From an uncultured Clostridium sp. (GTDB lineage Bacteria > Bacillota > Clostridia > TANB77 > CAG-508), in contig USBY01000027.1 of assembly GCA_900553015.1 (NCBI GenBank), forward strand, positions 1 to 19,307: DNA of 19,307 nucleotides, given 5' to 3'. Below the pieces are notes generated by a model. That model was not told the origin of the DNA. It worked only from the letters and a program-made list of their open reading frames with translations, and made no database searches. Positions 14,685-19,307 of the stretch are shown here, one piece after another; within the stretch, counting starts at the first letter, position 1, and each line of letters starts with the position of its first letter. Position numbers and translations under genes: made by a program.

Positions 14685-17528
14685 TTATTCAATTTCATTT
14701 ACTGCTTGCATATCTATTGAATTTGTATCATCAGTTATTGTGTTTTCATCTGATGTGCTATCAGCCTCTTTTGCTTCTTGTTCCTTTTGTTCTGTTACTA
14801 GTTCTTCTAATCTATCAATTAGTGATTGTAAGCTTGACATATCACTACCTATCATATCCCAATCATTATTTTGTGTTGAATTTTCTACATTTTTATTTGC
14901 CTTTATTATTTCTTCTATTATCGAATTAATATCATCAGTATTTGAAACTTCGATATTTATTGCAGATTGAGAACCAAGATTTCTTAACGCTTCTGTTAAA
15001 TTATTTCCTATTGCTACTTTATTACCTACTGCAACTATTACTTTTTTAAGAACTGGAACCTCAGATTCATTTAACATTACTTGATATATTGGCTCTACAT
15101 ATAAAATTGTATTATCTATTGGAACCATTATCATATTTCTTATTAATCTTGTTCCTGTAACATTTAAATTTTGTAATGTTGATGATATTTCTTCATCTTG
15201 TTCTATCTGAGTATCTAATTGCATTGGTCCAATTATATTGCTATCTACAGAATATTTATATAGTGTTAATTTACTATTTCCATTATCATCATATGTTCCT
15301 ACTAGATAAGAAATTAGGCTTTGTCTTTCATCTAATGTATATGGTAAAACTAATCCTAATTGTGATTCTTCGCTATCAACTGTTTTTACCATTGTGTAAT
15401 ATGGTTCTATAGGTGTTCCTGTAGTTCTTAATGTTTGACCTGTTGTATGTGTTGCTCTATCCCATACATCACTGCTTCTATATAAAACATCTGCTTTAAC
15501 ATTATGATATCTTTCTAACATATCTGCTTGTATGTTATATAAAAATTCTGGATAAACAAAATGTTCTGATATATCTTGTGGTATTTCTTCTTTTGTCTTA
15601 AATAGATCTGGATAAATTTCTTTATATGCCATAATTATTGGATCTGTTGTATCTGTAATATAAAAATCAACAGTTCCATTATAGCTATCAACTACAACTT
15701 TTACAGAATTTCTAATATAGTTTAATCTTTCTCTTGTTCCATTTCTTTCTATAACAGACATTTGTGAATATGGATAATTAGAAGCTGTTGTATAACCATC
15801 TATTACCCACACGATTCTTCCATCTGATGTAATTACTTGATATGGATTTTCATCATAAATTACATATGGAAATACCTTTTCAACTCTTTCTAAAATATTT
15901 CTATTTAATAATATTTTACTTTCATTTGTTATACTTGAAGAAAATGTTATATTTAAATTCTTTTCCCTTATTCCTAATACTAATCTATCTAAAAAGTTTG
16001 TTGTAATACCTGCGCTTCCATCATATGTATTTTGTGCAGTCTCTGTATCAGATTTTGGATAATCAAATTCTGACTTATCCTTTGAGTTTGTAACTATTGG
16101 TGTATTTTCATCAAGACCAAAATAAATTCTAGGTTGTGTTACATTTATTTGATTATCACTTCCATCAAATGATTTTTGAATATATTCCATATTTCCAGTC
16201 TCATCAGTTTCTGTTGCTGATGTAATTACTGTTCCATACCCATGAGTATATTCATATGTTTTATTATTATAACTTGTATTATTTTTACTTTCTATTTGTC
16301 TTGGTGATAAATAAACTAATTCATCATTTCCATTAATATTATATTTTCCTATTTGTGAATTGCTATAGCTGTAATAATTAGAACTTGTTTGATTATCATT
16401 TAAAGTATCCAATGTTATATCTTGGCTAACTATTGCTGTATTATTTACTGTTTCTGAATTATCATTTACTACATCTAAATTACTATATTCTGAACTATCT
16501 AATTCATTTTCTTGAACATTTATATTATATGCAGTTCTTGTATTTTTAATATTTGCTTCTATATATTGCTTTTCTCTGTCTAATTCATTAGGTTTAACAA
16601 ATGCAAATTGGAATACTGTCATTACTATGAATAATGCTAATAAATAGCCTGGTATAGTTACAAGTGAAATAACTACTTTTTTAGTTTTCTTTTCTTTAAA
16701 GAATTTAATTGCTTTAAATACTGCAACGACCATTAGTATAGCAAATATTACATATCCCCATAGTTTAATTGTAACACTTGTTAGTCCTGCACCATATATT
16801 CTTGTTGAATCATCATCTTGTAATGTTACACTTTGGTCTATTCCTAAATCTTGTGTTTTAAAAATAATATAAACACCTAAAAATACAACAACTATTTTTA
16901 TATATTTAAAAATTTTATTTACTAAATTACTTTGTTTTAATGTATTTCTATCTATTCCATCGAAACATACATTAAATGTAACTATATAATATATTACTGA
17001 ATATACTAACACGCAAATTGTTATACTAATTAAAAGCATAAGTATCATTTCTATAAATGGCTTTTGAAAAATAAAATATCCAATGTCCAAATTAAATATA
17101 GGATCACCTATACCAAATTGAGTACTATTTACAAACAACATTGCATTTTCTGTAAATACACTCATTATAATAGCACTACCTATAATTGAAACAACCAATG
17201 CTAATGATTTATTTAAAAGTTTTGGAACCGACCTTTTTTCTGCATCGAAAAATGGTTTTAATTCTTTTTTTATTCCTTTATTGGTTAAATATATTATTAT
17301 AAATAATATTACAAAACTTATTCCAAAAGCTACTGATTTATATGTAAGATTTTGCCAAAAAACAGAAGTATAATTTTCTCCTATTTCTAGCAATTCTAAA
17401 TATTGCCCTCTTAATGCAATATATCCTATTATTGCTACTATAACTAAAAATAATAGTACTAATAACATTCTAGTTTTTGTTTTCTTTTCTGGCTTTACTT
17501 GTGTTTTAGCTTCTACTTTTTCTTCCAT
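14685..17528 (-). CDS. UPF0182 family membrane protein
   Basis: Large integral membrane protein (947 aa) of the UPF0182/COG1615 family, function unknown. After a Lys/Glu-rich cytosolic start there are seven predicted helices at about 21-40, 63-83, 108-132, 158-185, 207-222, 252-275 and 284-308. A large, probably extracellular domain of about 600 residues follows. Family-typical patches include FGIGDPIFNLDIGYFIFQ (about 138-155) and IEANIKNTRTAYN (about 323-335). The C-terminus is acidic and low in complexity. An ATG at 17543 overlaps the ftsY stop codon, but GGAGGT sits after it and 7 bases before the ATG at 17528, so the latter is chosen. It is 14 bases downstream of ftsY, thus the same operon. 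Confidence 0.93.
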   Translation of the reverse strand: MEEKVEAKTQVKPEKKTKTRMLLVLLFLVIVAIIGYIALRGQYLELLEIGENYTSVFWQNLTYKSVAFGISFVILFIIIYLTNKGIKKELKPFFDAEKRSVPKLLNKSLALVVSIIGSAIIMSVFTENAMLFVNSTQFGIGDPIFNLDIGYFIFQKPFIEMILMLLISITICVLVYSVIYYIVTFNVCFDGIDRNTLKQSNLVNKIFKYIKIVVVFLGVYIIFKTQDLGIDQSVTLQDDDSTRIYGAGLTSVTIKLWGYVIFAILMVVAVFKAIKFFKEKKTKKVVISLVTIPGYLLALFIVMTVFQFAFVKPNELDREKQYIEANIKNTRTAYNINVQENELDSSEYSNLDVVNDNSETVNNTAIVSQDITLDTLNDNQTSSNYYSYSNSQIGKYNINGNDELVYLSPRQIESKNNTSYNNKTYEYTHGYGTVITSATETDETGNMEYIQKSFDGSDNQINVTQPRIYFGLDENTPIVTNSKDKSEFDYPKSDTETAQNTYDGSAGITTNFLDRLVLGIREKNLNITFSSSITNESKILLNRNILERVEKVFPYVIYDENPYQVITSDGRIVWVIDGYTTASNYPYSQMSVIERNGTRERLNYIRNSVKVVVDSYNGTVDFYITDTTDPIIMAYKEIYPDLFKTKEEIPQDISEHFVYPEFLYNIQADMLERYHNVKADVLYRSSDVWDRATHTTGQTLRTTGTPIEPYYTMVKTVDSEESQLGLVLPYTLDERQSLISYLVGTYDDNGNSKLTLYKYSVDSNIIGPMQLDTQIEQDEEISSTLQNLNVTGTRLIRNMIMVPIDNTILYVEPIYQVMLNESEVPVLKKVIVAVGNKVAIGNNLTEALRNLGSQSAINIEVSNTDDINSIIEEIIKANKNVENSTQNNDWDMIGSDMSSLQSLIDRLEELVTEQKEQEAKEADSTSDENTITDDTNSIDMQAVNEIE

Positions 17529-17542
17529 CTTTTTTACCTCCA

Positions 17543-18448
17543 TTATATAATTGCATTCACAAAATCTTCTGCATTAAATTTTTCCATATCATCTATTTGC
17601 TCTCCGACACCAATAAATTTAACTGGTATCTTATTTTCTGCAACTATTCCTATCACAACTCCACCCTTTGCAGTTCCATCTAATTTTGTTAATACTAAAC
17701 CTGTTATATCTACAGTCTCTTTAAAAGCTTTTACTTGCATTATAGCATTTTGTCCTGTTGTACCATCTAGTACTAATAATGTTTCCTTTGTTGCATCAGG
17801 TAGTTCTTTATTTATAATCTTATTAATCTTTCCTAACTCATCCATTAGATATTTTTTATTGTGAAGTCTTCCTGCTGTATCACAAATTAATACATCAGCA
17901 TTTTTGTCTTTTGCAATTTTTATGGCGTCAAATACTACAGAAGCTGGATCTGAACCTTCGTCTTTTTTTACCATTTCACATCCAACTCGGTTAGCCCAAA
18001 TCTCTAGTTGCTCTACTGCTGCTGCTCTAAATGTGTCTGCAGCTGCAATTACTACCTTCTTACCTTCTTTTACAAGTTTGTTTGCAATTTTTCCTATTGA
18101 AGTAGTTTTTCCTACACCATTTACTCCTACAACTAATATTATTGATGGAGTAGTTTCTAATTTTAAATCATTATTTCCCACATCTAGAAGTTTTAGCATT
18201 TCTTCTCGTAATACTCTTTTTACATCTTCTTCATCTTCTATTTTTTCTTTTTTTATTCTATCTCTTAAATTTGAAATTATTTCTAATGATGTATCCATTC
18301 CAACATCTGACATAATTAATGCTTCTTCTAGTTCCTCTAAAAGCTCTTCGTCTACTTTTCTAAAGTGACTAAATACATTATTTATCTTTTCATCAAATGA
18401 ATTTTTTGTTTTACTTAAACCTTCTTTTAATTTACTAAAAAATCCCAT
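17543..18448 (-). CDS. ftsY: Signal recognition particle receptor FtsY
   Basis: SRP-GTPase at the membrane that receives ribosome-nascent chain-SRP complexes and passes them to the Sec translocon. At 301 aa it has the N and G domains only, as in many Gram-positives, with no long acidic A domain; the amphipathic start MGFFSKLKEGL is the likely membrane-targeting helix. G1 is GVNGVGKTTS (108-117), then DTFRAAA (138-144), DTAGRLHN (190-197), TKLDGTAKGG (254-263) and GVGEQIDDMEKF (280-291). GAAGG precedes the ATG. The usual companion ffh or smc genes are not next to it here; it leads an operon with the UPF0182 membrane protein. Confidence 0.97.
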   Translation of the reverse strand: MGFFSKLKEGLSKTKNSFDEKINNVFSHFRKVDEELLEELEEALIMSDVGMDTSLEIISNLRDRIKKEKIEDEEDVKRVLREEMLKLLDVGNNDLKLETTPSIILVVGVNGVGKTTSIGKIANKLVKEGKKVVIAAADTFRAAAVEQLEIWANRVGCEMVKKDEGSDPASVVFDAIKIAKDKNADVLICDTAGRLHNKKYLMDELGKINKIINKELPDATKETLLVLDGTTGQNAIMQVKAFKETVDITGLVLTKLDGTAKGGVVIGIVAENKIPVKFIGVGEQIDDMEKFNAEDFVNAII

Positions 18449-18485
18449 ATTTTCTTCCTTCTTCTTTATTTTTGTAGTCCATAGT

Positions 18486-18514
18486 ATTTTACCATAATAT
18501 TTTTGAAATTTCTA
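18486..18514 (-). promoter_or_regulatory. Extended -10 promoter of ftsY
   Basis: Minus strand: -10 TAAAAT (18486-18491) preceded by TGG, 17-base spacer, -35 TAGAAA (18509-18514). It is divergent from the tRNA promoter, 19 bases away. Confidence 0.5.
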
Positions 18515-18533
18515 TAAAATAACTAAAAAACTA

Positions 18534-18562
18534 TTGCTTTTGTTATTTTTTGAGTATAAAAT
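18534..18562 (+). promoter_or_regulatory. Promoter of tRNA-Thr(CGT)
   Basis: -35 TTGCTT (18534-18539), 17-base spacer, -10 TAAAAT (18557-18562), giving a leader of roughly 45 bases before the tRNA. Confidence 0.45.
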
Positions 18563-18614
18563 TATAGCTGTGTTCGAAATTAAATCTTTTATTTTTAGTT
18601 ATAAACATATTAAT

Positions 18615-18690
18615 GCCGTTGTAGCTTAGTTGGTAGAGCAGCGGATTCGTAACCCGAAGGTCGGCAGTTCGATTCTGCCCAATGGCACCA
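18615..18690 (+). tRNA. tRNA-Thr (anticodon CGT), CCA encoded
   Basis: A 76-nt cloverleaf. The acceptor GCCGTTG pairs with CAATGGC (one G-T pair). The D arm is GCTT/GAGC. The anticodon loop TTCGTAA gives CGT, reading ACG. The T stem is GGCAG/CTGCC, and CCA is encoded. The anticodon stem GCGGA/CCCGA is weak: G27-A43 does not pair (also true of E. coli tRNA-Thr CGT) and A31-C39 is a further mismatch, leaving three Watson-Crick pairs. Everything else is canonical. Confidence 0.93.
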
Positions 18691-18700
18691 AATATTAAAC

Positions 18701-18748
18701 AGAAAAGAAGGCAAGCTTTTCTAAAATGTAAAGCTTTCCTTCTTTTCT
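18701..18748. terminator. Terminator between tRNA-Thr(CGT) and convergent orphan gene
   Basis: A 19-bp stem with one mismatch (18701-18719 with 18730-18748), 10-base loop. The plus-strand side is followed by a T-rich stretch (TTGTTTG), and the stem itself ends in CTTCTTTTCT. It lies 10 bases past the tRNA and 16 bases from the stop codon of the gene at 18765, so it probably serves both. Confidence 0.7.
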
Positions 18749-18764
18749 TGTTTGTCGATATATA

Positions 18765-19112
18765 TTACCTGAATGTATGGATATACAGCATTTTCCTTTG
18801 CAAAAAGAACAGCTCATCATGCCAATTTTCTGTTCTCATTTTAGCAATTGAACCCTGTTTTTTAAAACACTTTAAAGCATCGGAAATCATGTAGGTAATC
18901 CATCTTTCAAGTTGTAAAGTATTACAATAGTCAAATTCATAAAATTCACTCTTATAGTGAACTGGACTTGTCCATACAGTATAGCTTATAAGGTATTGTT
19001 CTGTAGAATTATACAGATACAATATTTCCTTTACCCGCTTTCTGAATTCTCGTCCTGACATAACGTAACCCATAACGACAAAAATTATTAAGAAAATTAT
19101 TCCTGCAAACAT
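18765..19112 (-). CDS. Orphan membrane-anchored protein (115 aa)
   Basis: I do not recognise this protein. Residues 1-18 are a hydrophobic helix (MFAGIIFLIIFVVMGYVM) followed at once by a basic stretch, REFRKRVK, which by the positive-inside rule places the rest in the cytosol. The remaining roughly 90 residues are rich in aromatic and charged residues (Tyr, Trp, Phe), with helical character and no recognised motif. AAGGAGG lies 6 bases before the ATG. Codons CGA, CGG, CTG and AGG, rare in the surrounding genes, are used here, suggesting transfer. It has its own extended -10 promoter and a terminator. Confidence 0.72.
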   Translation of the reverse strand: MFAGIIFLIIFVVMGYVMSGREFRKRVKEILYLYNSTEQYLISYTVWTSPVHYKSEFYEFDYCNTLQLERWITYMISDALKCFKKQGSIAKMRTENWHDELFFLQRKMLYIHTFR

Positions 19113-19155
19113 CTTATTTCCTCCTTTTTACTTGATGTTTTTTATTTATAATGAA

Positions 19156-19172
19156 CTGATATTAACTATCAG
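19156..19172. promoter_or_regulatory. Short dyad in leader of orphan gene
   Basis: CTGATA and TATCAG (19156-19161 and 19167-19172) are separated by TTAAC, about 30 bases downstream of the transcript start on the minus strand and some 44 bases before the ATG. It is a possible operator or leader hairpin, weak evidence. The remaining sequence to 19307 shows no gene. Confidence 0.25.
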
Positions 19173-19206
19173 ATAATAGGAAATATTTTATTGAAAGACT
19201 ATTTTT

Positions 19207-19236
19207 ATTATACCATAACTTTACATAACATTGCAA
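19207..19236 (-). promoter_or_regulatory. Extended -10 promoter of the 115-aa gene
   Basis: Minus strand: perfect -10 TATAAT (19207-19212) preceded by TGG (extended -10), 18-base spacer, -35 TTGCAA (19231-19236). Confidence 0.6.
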
Positions 19237-19307
19237 CTTATAAAAATTTATCGTATGAGTTTTGTTCGTTGGGGTTTCCCTTAGATTTCAATATTTTTGA
19301 GCACTAA

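Noticed and set aside
14662..14970. Ser/Phe/Leu-rich plus-strand frames near the end of the UPF0182 gene
   Set aside because: Antisense shadows of the acidic C-terminus; low-complexity composition expected from the reverse complement.
17529..17543. Earlier ATG for the UPF0182 gene overlapping the ftsY stop codon
   Set aside because: The GGAGGT site lies after this ATG and is correctly spaced for the ATG at 17528.
17904..18368. 154-codon plus-strand frame inside ftsY
   Set aside because: Complete antisense overlap with a well-conserved gene, Ser-rich composition, no Shine-Dalgarno.
18682..18894. Plus-strand frame starting in the tRNA 3' end
   Set aside because: Begins inside the tRNA-Thr and runs through the terminator and antisense to the orphan gene.
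1..19307. CRISPR array, insertion sequence, phage or toxin-antitoxin genes
   Set aside because: No regularly spaced repeats, transposase or integrase motifs, or recognisable toxin pairs on either strand.

Overview
The window is AT-rich DNA from a Gram-positive, low-GC bacterium, most probably a member of the Clostridia (Bacillota). The evidence is an LPKTG cell-wall anchoring signal beside a sortase, a SigH-type sporulation sigma factor, a Gram-positive manganese-dependent pyrophosphatase, RqcH, strong AGGAGG ribosome binding sites and TTGACA/TATAAT promoters. Genus and species cannot be told from the sequence. Most of it is ordinary chromosomal housekeeping DNA. I see no transposase, phage gene or CRISPR array.

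Layout from left to right. (1) 1-1077: a sortase (+), open at the window edge, faces a small LPXTG wall-anchored protein (-) across a shared hairpin terminator. (2) 1150-2341: the YchF ATPase with its own promoter. (3) 2375-2973: a self-contained cassette of promoter, cysteine-rich orphan gene (152 aa) and 15-bp-stem terminator, with richer GC and unusual codons. (4) 3021-6114: a 989-aa soluble hybrid histidine kinase carrying receiver, HPt, degenerate receiver and HD-GYP domains, with a 22-bp perfect palindrome at its promoter. (5) 6163-7089: sigH followed by tRNA-Thr(GGT), both on the minus strand. (6) 7121-10107: rqcH and ppaC on the plus strand, each with its own promoter; sigH and rqcH are divergent. 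(7) 10143-14319: the minus-strand operon pgsA-ligA-small gene-iron alcohol dehydrogenase. (8) 14348-18514: ftsY, then a UPF0182 membrane protein, then a DUF5665 membrane protein whose start codon sits directly on a terminator U-tract. (9) 18534-19236: tRNA-Thr(CGT) (+) converges on an orphan membrane-anchored protein gene (-).

Functionally the genes cover envelope building (sortase, LPXTG protein, PgsA, UPF0182, DUF5665, FtsY targeting), information processing (LigA, RqcH, YchF, two threonine tRNAs), metabolism (pyrophosphatase, alcohol dehydrogenase) and signalling or development (SigH, the c-di-GMP-linked kinase). The best candidates for something new are the kinase, which carries a whole phosphorelay on one chain ending in a c-di-GMP phosphodiesterase domain; the hairpin between Shine-Dalgarno and start codon of rqcH; the terminator fused to the start of the DUF5665 gene; and the two compositionally foreign orphan genes. 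I do not see a complete unknown multi-gene defence or mobile system.
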